64,000 nt of DNA from Pseudomonas viridiflava (GTDB lineage Bacteria > Pseudomonadota > Gammaproteobacteria > Pseudomonadales > Pseudomonadaceae), in contig NZ_UUOC01000032.1 of assembly GCF_900590755.1 (NCBI RefSeq), positions 1 to 64,000 of the forward strand, written 5' to 3'. Below the pieces are notes generated by a model that ran no database searches, was not told the DNA's origin, and saw nothing but the letters and a program-made list of their open reading frames with translations. Below, one piece after another: positions 44,815 to 53,310 of the stretch (position 1 is the first letter of the stretch; each line of letters starts with the position of its first letter). The position numbers and the translations under genes are program-made.

Positions 44815-45903
44815 TCAAGAGTGCGGCGACTCGTTCAAAGGCTGATTAACCCAGCCCAGAAACAGTTCATAGCCCACAGCCAGCATCACCGGCCCGACAA
44901 ACAGCCCGATGATGCCGCCAGTGACCATGCCGCCCAGTGCTCCGATCAAGATGACCGGCATGGGTACGGCGACGCCGCGGCCCAGCAGCAAGGGTTTGAG
45001 TACGTTGTCCGAGAGCCCGGCAATCAGGGTCCAGATCGCGAAAATCACCGTCGACGTGCCAACGCCGTATTGGGCGAATACATAGATCACCACGGGGATG
45101 GTGATCAACAGAACCGGCAATTGCACAATGCCCAACAGCAGCACCAGCAATGCGATCACCCCGGCGCCCGGAACCCCCATGGCCACCAGCCCGACGCCGA
45201 TCAACAGCATCTGAATAAAGGCGATACCCACCACCCCCTGAGCCACCGCGCGGATGGTCGCTGTGCACAGGCTGGCGATCTGCGGACCGCGCTGGGCGCT
45301 GGAAATACGACTGGCAATGGCCACGGCGGTACGTTGACCACTGACCCCATGGGCCATGATCAAACCGGCGATGATCAGGGCGAAGATGAAAATCACGATC
45401 CCTGCACCAATGCCAGCGGCCTGATGCAGTACGACCCGCGACCAGTCCCTGAGGTGCGGCATGATCTGTTGAAACGCCCAACTCAAGTCTTGTGAAGCAT
45501 GGAACCAGACCCGATACAGCGGCGAGCCTATCAGCGGCCAGTCCTGCACACCGACAGGTGGCGCCGGGATGACAAACTCCCCGGTTTCCACCGTATGCAT
45601 GGCGCTCTGTACCGAATCGACGATGGATGCACCGAGCAGGGTCAAGGGCACCATCAGACCTGCCAGGCCGAGCACCACCACTATGACCGCTGCCCAGCCT
45701 GGACGGTTGCCGAGTTTTGCCGCCAGTAACTGGTTGAGTGGATAAAGCGTGACCGCAAGGATCAGCGACCACAGCATCAAGCTCATAAAAGGATGGAAGA
45801 TCTGGTAGCAGAACATCGCCAGCACCAGGATCAGGCCGACACGGATCAATACGTCCAGGAGTTCCCGGCCGCTATTGAAGGTGATCATTTGAGTGCCAGT
45901 CAC
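44815..45903 (-). CDS. AI-2E (TqsA/PerM) family permease
   Basis: The 362-residue protein has about eight membrane segments: a pair near 15-60, one near 70-92, a long periplasmic part, and a group from about 160 to 345 (GVPGAGVIALLVLLLGIVQLPVLL). The family includes TqsA, UPF0118 proteins and Na+/H+ antiporters; the substrate is not clear. I choose the GTG at 45903 because AGGAG lies 7 bases upstream. The longer reading to 46290 runs through the RidA gene on the other strand and is rejected. Confidence 0.85.
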   Translation of the reverse strand: MTGTQMITFNSGRELLDVLIRVGLILVLAMFCYQIFHPFMSLMLWSLILAVTLYPLNQLLAAKLGNRPGWAAVIVVVLGLAGLMVPLTLLGASIVDSVQSAMHTVETGEFVIPAPPVGVQDWPLIGSPLYRVWFHASQDLSWAFQQIMPHLRDWSRVVLHQAAGIGAGIVIFIFALIIAGLIMAHGVSGQRTAVAIASRISSAQRGPQIASLCTATIRAVAQGVVGIAFIQMLLIGVGLVAMGVPGAGVIALLVLLLGIVQLPVLLITIPVVIYVFAQYGVGTSTVIFAIWTLIAGLSDNVLKPLLLGRGVAVPMPVILIGALGGMVTGGIIGLFVGPVMLAVGYELFLGWVNQPLNESPHS

Positions 45904-46087
45904 GACCGATCTCCTAAGGGCTGCGCGCTTTGCCTGTTGAGCGTAGGCGACAAATCCCTGAGGTCGGTTGATAGCCGATGAGCGACCTGGCAATGACGGG
46001 ACGGGTAGTTCTTTGATACGCATGTTTTGGGCAGTCGAGCGGGCGCGGTAATATGCCGGCCACTTTCTACTTCTATGCGAGACGTTC

Positions 46088-46468
46088 ATGGCCAACCAAG
46101 ACCTGACATTCATTCCTGATCCTGACCCGCAATCGATTTCGTCCGATGTCGCCGGGGTTGGCGGTCTGCTGGTCTCCACGCAAATCCCTACTCGCGCTGA
46201 CGGCAGCCTGGAACTGGGCGGCATCACCGAGCAGAGCGAATGCACGTTGCAGGCGTTGAAAGTTGCGCTGGAAAAAGCCGGCAGCTCCATGGACCGGGTG
46301 CTGCACCTGACGATCTACCTCACCGACATGGCTGACCGTGCCGCTTTCAACGAAGTCTACCGCCGCTTCTTCACCCAACCCTGGCCCGTCCGCGCCGCCG
46401 TGGGCGTTGCCGCGCTGGCAGTCGAAGGCATGCGGGTGGAAGTGACGGCGATGGCGGCGAAGGGCTGA
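46088..46468 (+). CDS. RidA/YjgF-family protein
   Basis: The 126-residue protein has the Rid pattern: GGLLVSTQIPTRADGSLELGGI, the motif TLQALKVALEKAGSSMDRVLHLTIYLTDM (about 55-82), and the PxR in QPWPVRAAVGVAAL near 100, whose Arg binds the imine carboxylate in RidA deaminases. It probably hydrolyses reactive enamines/imines or serves a related role. It is a single gene divergent from the AI-2E permease gene. Confidence 0.88.
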   Translation: MANQDLTFIPDPDPQSISSDVAGVGGLLVSTQIPTRADGSLELGGITEQSECTLQALKVALEKAGSSMDRVLHLTIYLTDMADRAAFNEVYRRFFTQPWPVRAAVGVAALAVEGMRVEVTAMAAKG

Positions 46469-46491
46469 GGCTGTCCTGTCAAAACGCAAAA

Positions 46492-46577
46492 CCTGTAGGA
46501 GCTGCCGAAGGCTGCGAATTGCATTCTGCCTGACACACTGCTTTCGCAGCCCTCGTAACCTCGGTCAGCTCCTACAG
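46492..46577. repeat. REP element of the GTAGGAGCTGCCGAAGG family
   Basis: CCTGTAGGAGCTGCCGAAGG at the left and TCAGCTCCTACAGG at the right are inverted. It lies between the convergent RidA and methyltransferase genes, where it may also serve as a terminator. Confidence 0.85.
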
Positions 46578-46588
46578 GGACTGTGTTG

Positions 46589-47413
46589 TCACGCTCCTGG
46601 CTTTACAAACCTCAACGTAAACCGGTCTGACTCGCCAATGGCCTTGTATTTCGCCTGATCCTGATCGCCCAGTTTCAACGCCGGGGGCAGGGTCCAGACG
46701 CCTGCCGGGTAGTCTTTGCTGTCATTGGGATTGGCGTTGATTTCGCTTTGCCCTTGCAGTTTGAAGCCAGCATCGCTGGCCAGTTTCACCACGTAGGCGG
46801 TAGGCAGGTAGCCACTTGATTTGATGCTGTCGAGATTGGCATCGTCTTTGGCGCGATGGTCAACCACGCCCAGTACGCCGCCTGGCTTGAGGACCTTGAA
46901 GAAGGCCGCGAACATCTGCGGCGCGTCGTCAGCCATGACCCAGTTGTGCACGTTGCGGAAGGTCAGTACCCGATCCGCCGAACCCGGCTTGCCGAAGGCG
47001 GGCGCCTGCGGGTCGAACTCCACGGTTTCCGCTTTGCCGTAACGGGCCGGATCAGTCTTGAATTTCTGTTTCAGGCCATCAGCCGCTTTCTGGTAATAGT
47101 CGCCAGAGGAGGGGGCCTGTAACGCCGCAATGTAGTGGCCGCGCTCTTTCAGTAGAGGCGCGAGCAACTCGCTGTACCAACCGCCGCCGGGAGTGATTTC
47201 GATGACAGTCTGGTTGGCCTGCAAGCCGAAAAATTTCAGCGTCTGTTGTGGATGACGGTAAACGTCACGGGCGCTGTTTTCCTTGGCCCTCCATGATCCC
47301 TGCAACACGCTGGCGTACTGCGCGTCGTCGATTGAAGCCTCGGCTGGTGCGGCCTGGCTGAAGGTTGGCGCGAAAAGCGCGGCGCATGTCAAAGCCCGGA
47401 AAGTGCGGTTCAT
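46589..47413 (-). CDS. Exported methyltransferase-fold protein
   Basis: The 274-residue protein starts with a signal peptide ending near SQAAPAE (about 22). The mature part shows a class I methyltransferase fold: motif I VIEITPGGGWYSELLAPLL (about 70-88), an acidic strand end, and RVLTFRNVHNW near 150. Families of this type (predicted methyltransferases, COG4798) occur widely in proteobacteria with an export signal and no proven reaction. CAGGA lies 6 bases before the ATG at 47413. Confidence 0.75.
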   Translation of the reverse strand: MNRTFRALTCAALFAPTFSQAAPAEASIDDAQYASVLQGSWRAKENSARDVYRHPQQTLKFFGLQANQTVIEITPGGGWYSELLAPLLKERGHYIAALQAPSSGDYYQKAADGLKQKFKTDPARYGKAETVEFDPQAPAFGKPGSADRVLTFRNVHNWVMADDAPQMFAAFFKVLKPGGVLGVVDHRAKDDANLDSIKSSGYLPTAYVVKLASDAGFKLQGQSEINANPNDSKDYPAGVWTLPPALKLGDQDQAKYKAIGESDRFTLRFVKPGA

Positions 47414-47522
47414 GATCGTCCTGAAAGTGTGGGTGTTTCTGGGAACGTACCATGCTGCCGGAGCGCTCGGCCCACACATTTTCTTTGGTTGACCGCGTTA
47501 AAAGTTATATCGCCAAACCGTC

Positions 47523-47617
47523 CTTGTAGGAGCTGACCGAGGTTACGAGGGCTGCGAATGGCGGTGTGTCAGGCAGGCCGGCTTCGCAGCCCTCGTAACC
47601 TCGGTCAGCTCCTACAG
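47523..47617. repeat. REP element with long perfect arms
   Basis: GTAGGAGCTGACCGAGGTTA at the left and its inverse TAACCTCGGTCAGCTCCTAC at the right extend over about 30 bases each (through CGAGGGCTGCGAA). It is the most intact hairpin of its family in the window. Confidence 0.9.
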
Positions 47618-47721
47618 GAACCGGCAATCAAGCTTTATTACCACCTACGCAACAGTGTTTTCCGCCTTTCTCAAGGACAAATTGTCGCAGTGGCAGAGTT
47701 TTTTTTGATATCGTTGCAAAA

Positions 47722-47773
47722 CTAACCAGTTAGTTAATTGTGTCGATGGTCAGTACGGACCTGTTCCGTACCT
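47722..47773. promoter_or_regulatory. Two inverted repeats upstream of the PQQ dehydrogenase gene
   Basis: AACTAAC-CA-GTTAGTT (47722-47737) is a perfect 16-base palindrome of the kind bound by TetR-family regulators. GTACGGA-CCTGT-TCCGTAC (47755-47773) is a second inverted repeat with a 5-base loop. Both lie 110-165 bases before the start codon at 47886; no TetR gene is in the window. The rest of the gap 47414-47885 outside the REP shows nothing else. Confidence 0.6.
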
Positions 47774-47885
47774 GCCTCGATGAGCAGGTTTTCAGCTCCT
47801 TTTTCAGAAGCAGCCCTGAAAGCGTGTGCCTCCACTACGCTTAACTTTCCCCTCCAACGTTCATGCGTCAACAGGATCATGCAAC

Positions 47886-50309
47886 ATGACTAAGTCTCAA
47901 CCTTCGGCATCTGTCAGCCGCTGGCCCGTATGGGTCGCCGCGCTGGGCGTGCTGGTATTTGGATTGCTTTTCGTGGCCGGTGGCGGATACCTCGCTGCCC
48001 TTGGCGGTAGCTGGTACTTCCTGCTGGCTGGCCTGGGCATGCTCGTCTCGGCAGTGCTGTTGTTCAAACAGCGCCTGACGGGTGCCTGGCTGTTCGCGGC
48101 GGTCATGCTGCTGTCTGTAGTCTGGGCGTTGCTGGATGCAGGGCTGGTTTTCTGGCCGCAGATTTCCCGTCTGTTCGCGCTGGGTATCCTGAGCCTGGTG
48201 GTGGCGCTGGTTTACCCGACGCTGCGCAAGAACAACGGCCTGGCCGGCGGTATCGGCGGTTACGCGCTGTGCGCTGTGCTGGCCGTCGCTGTCGTTGCTG
48301 GCGGCTACGGCATGTTCATCCCTCACGCTTCGGTTGCGCCGACGGGCGACGGCCCTGGCTTGAGCAAAGTGGACCCGGCCAAGGCTCAGAAGAACTGGGC
48401 GCATTACGGCAATGACGAAGGCGGCAGCCGTTTCGCGGCGCTGGACCAGATCAATCGCAGCAACGTGGGCAGCCTGGTTCCGGCCTGGACCTACCAGACG
48501 GGCGATGTAGCAATCAGCGACGGCAACGGTGCTGAAGACCAGACCACCCCGCTGCAGGTTGGCGACAAGGTGTTCATCTGCACCCCGCACAACAACATCA
48601 TTGCGCTGGATGCCGACACCGGTAAACAGCTGTGGAAGAACGAGATCAACGCCCAGAGTAAAGTCTGGCAGCGTTGCCGTGGCATGGCATATTTCGACGC
48701 CACTGCCGCGCTTGCTCAGCCAGTGGATAACAGCACGCCTGCTACCGCTGTTGCAGTCCCGGCCGGTGCCAATTGCCAGCGTCGCCTGCTGACCAACACC
48801 ATCGATGCGCGCCTGATTGCCGTGGATGCCGATACCGGTGCTTTCTGCCAGGGTTTCGGCACCAATGGTCAGGTTGATCTGAAAGCCGGTCTGGGTAACG
48901 TACCGGATTCCTACTACCAGTTGTCGTCCGCACCCTTGATGGCGGGCAGCACCGTGGTGGTTGGCGGTCGTGTGGCGGATAACGTCCAGGCTGATATGCC
49001 AGGCGGCGTGATCCGTGGCTTCGACGTGGTGACTGGCGCAATGCGCTGGGCCTTCGACCCGGGCAACCCGGAAGACAAGAAAGCCCCGGCGGGCGATGGC
49101 ACTTATGTGCGCAGCACGCCGAACAGCTGGGCGCCGATGTCGTATGACCCGGCGATGAACACCATCTTCCTGCCGATGGGCAGTTCGTCCACTGACATCT
49201 ACGGTGTGGAACGTACCGCGCTGGATCACAAATACGGTGCTTCGGTTCTGGCATTGAACGCGACCACCGGCGAAGAGAAGTGGGTCTACCAGACCGTCCA
49301 CAACGACCTGTGGGACTTCGACCTGCCGATGCAGCCAACGCTGATGGACTTCACCAAACCTGATGGCAGCAAAGTGCCGGCGGTGGTGATTGGCACCAAG
49401 GCCGGTCAGATCTTCGTCCTCGACCGCGCCACTGGCAAACCGTTGACCAAGGTTGAAGACGTTGCGGTCAAGGCGGCCAATATCCCCAACGAGCCGTACT
49501 CGCTGACTCAGCCGCTGTCCACCGGCATGCCGCAGATCGGCACCAAGCACATGACCGAATCGGACATGTGGGGCGCCACCCCGTTCGACCAGATGCTGTG
49601 CCGTATCGCGTTCAAGCAGATGCGCTACGAGGGCTTGTATACCGCGCCGGGCACCGATAAATCCCTGAGCTTTCCGGGTTCGCTGGGTGGCATGAACTGG
49701 GGCAGCATTTCTACTGATCCGGTCCACGGCTTCATCTTCGTCAACGACATGCGTCTGGGCCTGTGGATCCAGATGGTGCCGCAGCAGAAAGACGCCAAGG
49801 CTTCTTCCGGTGGCGAAGCGCTGAACACCGGCATGGGCGCTGTTCCTCTCAAAGGCACGCCGTATGCAGTGAACAAGAACCGCTTCCTGTCGATTGCCGG
49901 TATTCCGTGTCAGGCACCGCCGTTCGGCAGCCTGACCGCCATCGACATGAAGACTCAGAAAGTCGCCTGGCAAGTACCGGTCGGTACCGTTCAGGACACC
50001 GGTCCGCTGGGCATCAAGATGCACCTGCAACTGCCGATCGGCATGCCGACCCTGGGTGGCACGCTGTCGACTCAAGGTGGCCTGATCTTCATCGCCGGTA
50101 CTCAGGACTACTACCTGCGCGCCTTCAACTCGGCCAACGGTGAAGAAGCCTGGAAAGCCCGTCTGCCAGTAGGCAGCCAGGGCGGCCCGATGACCTTCGT
50201 CTCGCCGAAAACCGGCAAGCAATACGTGGTCATCACCGCAGGCGGCGGCCGTCAGTCGCCGGATCGTGGCGATTATGTGATTGCTTACGCGCTGCCTGAT
50301 AGCAAGTAA
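47886..50309 (+). CDS. gcd: Membrane-bound PQQ-dependent dehydrogenase (glucose/quinate/shikimate family)
   Basis: The 807-residue protein has five N-terminal membrane segments (about 13-150) that hold the ubiquinone site, then an eight-bladed PQQ propeller (about 170-805). Characteristic strings are NSWAPMSYDP, YQTVHNDLWDFDLPMQPTL, SDMWGATPFDQMLCR and GQPxxGxxG-like IAGTQDYYLRAFN. The length and order match Gcd of E. coli. It oxidises an aldose or quinate in the periplasm. Glucose is the default guess, but quinate dehydrogenase (quiA) cannot be excluded from memory. A terminator follows. Confidence 0.85.
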   Translation: MTKSQPSASVSRWPVWVAALGVLVFGLLFVAGGGYLAALGGSWYFLLAGLGMLVSAVLLFKQRLTGAWLFAAVMLLSVVWALLDAGLVFWPQISRLFALGILSLVVALVYPTLRKNNGLAGGIGGYALCAVLAVAVVAGGYGMFIPHASVAPTGDGPGLSKVDPAKAQKNWAHYGNDEGGSRFAALDQINRSNVGSLVPAWTYQTGDVAISDGNGAEDQTTPLQVGDKVFICTPHNNIIALDADTGKQLWKNEINAQSKVWQRCRGMAYFDATAALAQPVDNSTPATAVAVPAGANCQRRLLTNTIDARLIAVDADTGAFCQGFGTNGQVDLKAGLGNVPDSYYQLSSAPLMAGSTVVVGGRVADNVQADMPGGVIRGFDVVTGAMRWAFDPGNPEDKKAPAGDGTYVRSTPNSWAPMSYDPAMNTIFLPMGSSSTDIYGVERTALDHKYGASVLALNATTGEEKWVYQTVHNDLWDFDLPMQPTLMDFTKPDGSKVPAVVIGTKAGQIFVLDRATGKPLTKVEDVAVKAANIPNEPYSLTQPLSTGMPQIGTKHMTESDMWGATPFDQMLCRIAFKQMRYEGLYTAPGTDKSLSFPGSLGGMNWGSISTDPVHGFIFVNDMRLGLWIQMVPQQKDAKASSGGEALNTGMGAVPLKGTPYAVNKNRFLSIAGIPCQAPPFGSLTAIDMKTQKVAWQVPVGTVQDTGPLGIKMHLQLPIGMPTLGGTLSTQGGLIFIAGTQDYYLRAFNSANGEEAWKARLPVGSQGGPMTFVSPKTGKQYVVITAGGGRQSPDRGDYVIAYALPDSK

Positions 50310-50331
50310 GCCTGCAGACCCGCAACACCCG

Positions 50332-50371
50332 AAACCGCTGTCGTCCGAGAGGATGGCAGCGGTTTTTTTTT
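50332..50371 (+). terminator. Rho-independent terminator after the PQQ dehydrogenase gene
   Basis: AAACCGCTG and CAGCGGTTT flank about 18 bases, followed by a T-tract of nine. It begins 22 bases after the stop codon. Confidence 0.92.
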
Positions 50372-50392
50372 GTGAAGCTCGCACCTGCCGAA

Positions 50393-50482
50393 GTGGGACC
50401 GGCTTCAGCCGGGAAGAGGCCAGTACATCCAATGCATATTTATCGTTTGGAATGTCGCCTTCCCGGCTAAAGCCGGTCCCAC
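50393..50482. repeat. REP element of the GTGGGACCGG family
   Basis: GTGGGACCGGCTTCAGCCGG at the left and CCGGCTAAAGCCGGTCCCAC at the right are inverted with one mismatch. Confidence 0.9.
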
Positions 50483-50590
50483 TTTGCTAGCCAGGTCTTA
50501 CTCGGTCGCCCGCGGCTAAGTTGATTTCTTTGCACGATCCACCGCTACACCTGTCCAACCGACATCGCCAACCACTCAGGAGATATTCGA

Positions 50591-51652
50591 ATGAATGACA
50601 ACGCATTGGTCATCGGTGCCAGCGGTATCGTCGGCAGCGCCACGGCTCGATGCCTTGTGGATCAAGGCTGGAAAGTGGCAGGGCTGGCGCGCAAGCCGGT
50701 ACAGCAGGAGGGCGTCACGCCTGTTGCCGCTGATCTGCTGGATATTGATTCGCTCAAAACTGCACTGGCCGATATCAACCCGACCCACGTCTACATCACC
50801 ACCTGGGCACGGCAGGCTACCGAGGCGGAAAACATTCGGGTCAACGCCGCGATGGTGCGTAATGTGCTCAGCGTTCTGGGCGCCAAGGGGAGTGTTCGCC
50901 ATGTCTCGGTGGTCACCGGGCTCAAGCATTACTTGGGGCCGTTCGAAGCCTACGGCAAAGGCACCTTGCCCAAGACACCGTTTCGCGAAGAACAGGGCAG
51001 GCTGGACGTGGAGAATTTCTACTATGCCCAGGAAGACGAAGTCTTTGCCGCCGCCAAGCGCGACGGTTTCACCTGGAGCGTGCACCGTCCGCACACCATT
51101 ACCGGTGTTGCAGTGGGTAATGCCATGAACATGGCGACGACCCTGGCGGTCTACGCCTCGATCTGCAAAGCCACCGGCCGTGATTTCACTTTCCCTGGTT
51201 CGAGGGTTCAGTGGGACAGCCTGACTGACATGACTGATGCGCGCATCGTCGCCCGCCAGCAGATCTGGGCATCCACCACCCCGGCAGCGGCCAATCAGGC
51301 GTTCAACGTGACCAATGGAGATGTGTTTCGCTGGAGCTGGATGTGGGAGCAGATTGCTCAGTGGTTCGACATCACGCCTGCGCCGTTCCCGGAATCGGAA
51401 GCGCCGCTGGCTGAGCAAATGGCTGACGATGCGCAGGTCTGGAACAAACTGGTCGAGCAGCACAACCTCACTGAGCCTGACATCGACAAGCTGATTTCAC
51501 CCTGGCACACCGACGCTGATCTGGGGCGACCGATTGAAGTGGTTACCGATACGTCGAAAAGCCGCTTGATGGGCTTTACCGATTATCAGGCCAGCGATCG
51601 TGCGTTTTTTGAGGTGTTCCAAGAGCTGCGCAAGCGACGTTTGATTCCGTAA
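50591..51652 (+). CDS. PRISE-type short-chain reductase (progesterone 5-beta-reductase/iridoid synthase-like)
   Basis: The 353-residue protein has an N-terminal GASGIVGSATARCL cofactor motif (about 9-22), the string VSVVTGLKHYLGPFE (about 104-118) and ENFYYAQEDEVF (about 146-157), whose Tyr and preceding Lys are the catalytic residues of the PRISE group. These enzymes reduce enones with NADPH. In bacteria the substrate is unknown. It follows the PQQ gene with a terminator and a REP between, so it is probably a separate unit. Confidence 0.82.
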   Translation: MNDNALVIGASGIVGSATARCLVDQGWKVAGLARKPVQQEGVTPVAADLLDIDSLKTALADINPTHVYITTWARQATEAENIRVNAAMVRNVLSVLGAKGSVRHVSVVTGLKHYLGPFEAYGKGTLPKTPFREEQGRLDVENFYYAQEDEVFAAAKRDGFTWSVHRPHTITGVAVGNAMNMATTLAVYASICKATGRDFTFPGSRVQWDSLTDMTDARIVARQQIWASTTPAAANQAFNVTNGDVFRWSWMWEQIAQWFDITPAPFPESEAPLAEQMADDAQVWNKLVEQHNLTEPDIDKLISPWHTDADLGRPIEVVTDTSKSRLMGFTDYQASDRAFFEVFQELRKRRLIP

Positions 51653-51661
51653 CACATCACC

Positions 51662-51753
51662 CTTGTAGGAGCGCGCTTGCCCGCGATTGCGTCAGGTCAG
51701 GCGATGATTTTTCGACTTAACCACCGCAATCGCGGGCAAGCGCGCTCCTACAG
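51662..51753. repeat. REP element of the GTAGGAGCGCGCTTGCCCGCGAT family
   Basis: TTGTAGGAGCGCGCTTGCCC and GGGCAAGCGCGCTCCTACA are inverted, about 48 bases apart. It marks the convergent end between the PRISE gene and the ABC permease gene. Confidence 0.9.
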
Positions 51754-51769
51754 GCTTTACGATGTAGCC

Positions 51770-52534
51770 TCACTTCCAGAAAATAACCTTCTTCTGCGCC
51801 GCACTGACCACGCCGAAAAACGCCAGGCTAATCGCCGACGCCACGAAAATCGCTGACCAGACCTGCACAAAGTCGATCTGCAGCACCGCTTGGTAGATGA
51901 CCCAGCCCAGCCCGCCATAAGCACCGAGCATTTCGGTGACGATGGCGACGATGATGCTGCGTGTCGTCGACACCCGCATCGCCGAGGCAATCAGTGGCAG
52001 AGCCGCTGGCAGGCGCAGACGCCAGATAAGCGCAAGTTTGCTGGCGCCGAAGCTGCGCAGCAGGTCGATGGATTTCTGATTGGCCTGATCCAGCCCAGTC
52101 ATGGCGCTGAGGAACACGGTAAAACCCACTGCCAGGCTGGCCATGACTATCTTTGATTCCATGCCCATACCGCACCACAACAGGATCAACGGGGCATACG
52201 CCACAACCGGCACCGAGTTGATGGCGATGGCAGCAGGCAGACACCAGCGTTTCAAAGTTGGCTGCAAGGTCAGCAGCACCGCCAGCAGAATGCCGCCCAC
52301 GCTGCCGATGACATAGCCCCCCAGCGCTTCCATGAAGGTGATCCACGCCGCATCGATCAAAGTGCTTTGCTGGTCAACGACACTTTTGAGGATCTCGCTG
52401 ATCCCCGGCAGCACGTAAGCCGGCAGCTGAAACAGCCGAACCGATCCCTCCCAGATCACCACCAGCAGAATGGCACCGGCAAGGCCCCAGAGGATGTCGG
52501 CGGTTTTGCCGGCGTTTTTTGCGCGCGCATTCAT
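51770..52534 (-). CDS. ABC transporter permease (SsuC/TauC/ThiX type), second copy
   Basis: The 254-residue protein has six membrane segments and the BPD permease loop ESKIVMASLAVGFTVFLSAMTGLDQ, with RSFGASKLALIWRLRLPAALPLIASAMR near 170-195 (the ATPase-docking EAA motif). It overlaps the other permease gene by 4 nt and is the last gene of the left arm of the catabolic cluster. Confidence 0.9.
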   Translation of the reverse strand: MNARAKNAGKTADILWGLAGAILLVVIWEGSVRLFQLPAYVLPGISEILKSVVDQQSTLIDAAWITFMEALGGYVIGSVGGILLAVLLTLQPTLKRWCLPAAIAINSVPVVAYAPLILLWCGMGMESKIVMASLAVGFTVFLSAMTGLDQANQKSIDLLRSFGASKLALIWRLRLPAALPLIASAMRVSTTRSIIVAIVTEMLGAYGGLGWVIYQAVLQIDFVQVWSAIFVASAISLAFFGVVSAAQKKVIFWK

Positions 52535-53310
52535 AGATCATTTCTCCAAAACACGCAGGTTCGTTCCAGCAGGGCCATCAAGCCGTAGAACGTTGTGCCC
52601 AGCAGTGCCGAGGCGAGTATCGCGGCCCACAGCCCGACCATGTTTTCGTTGTACATCGCTTGCAGCAACAGCACCCCCAGGCCGGTGGTATCGCCGAACC
52701 ATTCGCCGACAATCGCACCCACCAGGCTCAAGGTCGACGCCAGGCGCAAAGCCACGAAAATCTGTGGCAAGGCCATGGGCAATTGCAGACGAATCAACAA
52801 TTGCCACGAAGATGCGCCGAAGCTGCGTAACAAGGCTTCCTGCTTGGGATTGACGCTTTGCAGGCCGACCAACGTGTTAACCGTGATGGGGAAGAACGTG
52901 AGGTAGAACGCGATCACCGATTTGGCCAGCAGGGTATTGCCGAACCACAGCACCACCAGCGCGCCGAACGCGATCACCGGGATGGTCTGGGAGACGATGA
53001 AGATCGGGAAGATCATCCGCCGCAGCAATTTCACCTTGGAGAACAGCACGCCATTGCCAATCCCCACGACCGCCCCGGCGACAAACCCGATCAGGGTTTC
53101 CAGCAGGGTGCGCAAGAATCCGTCTACATAGGCAGCGGGAGAGGCGGCTACTGCGGCCAACAACTGACTGGGTTTTGGCAGGCTATGAGTCGGCACATTC
53201 AACAGCCGCACCAGCGCCTCCCATACCAGCGCCACCGCCAATACGCCAAGCACTCCACGCATGACTCCAGGCATAACTCGCCGCACTGGATTCAGGGCAA
53301 CGCTGTTCAC
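52531..53310 (-). CDS. ABC transporter permease (SsuC/TauC/ThiX type), first copy
   Basis: The 259-residue protein has six membrane segments and the EAA motif LRSFGASSWQLLIRLQLPMALPQIFVALR near 170-200. Two different permeases side by side indicate a heterodimer rather than the SsuC-type homodimer. It overlaps the binding-protein gene and the second permease gene by 4 nt each. Confidence 0.9.
   Translation of the reverse strand: MNSVALNPVRRVMPGVMRGVLGVLAVALVWEALVRLLNVPTHSLPKPSQLLAAVAASPAAYVDGFLRTLLETLIGFVAGAVVGIGNGVLFSKVKLLRRMIFPIFIVSQTIPVIAFGALVVLWFGNTLLAKSVIAFYLTFFPITVNTLVGLQSVNPKQEALLRSFGASSWQLLIRLQLPMALPQIFVALRLASTLSLVGAIVGEWFGDTTGLGVLLLQAMYNENMVGLWAAILASALLGTTFYGLMALLERTCVFWRNDL

Noticed and set aside
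45904..46290. N-terminal extension of the AI-2E permease
   Set aside because: It would run through the RidA gene and encodes no membrane segment; a GTG with AGGAG at the right distance lies at 45903.
47877..50432. 851-codon open frame opposite the PQQ dehydrogenase
   Set aside because: It mirrors the dehydrogenase codons and has no recognisable domain; the sense frame has full family motifs.
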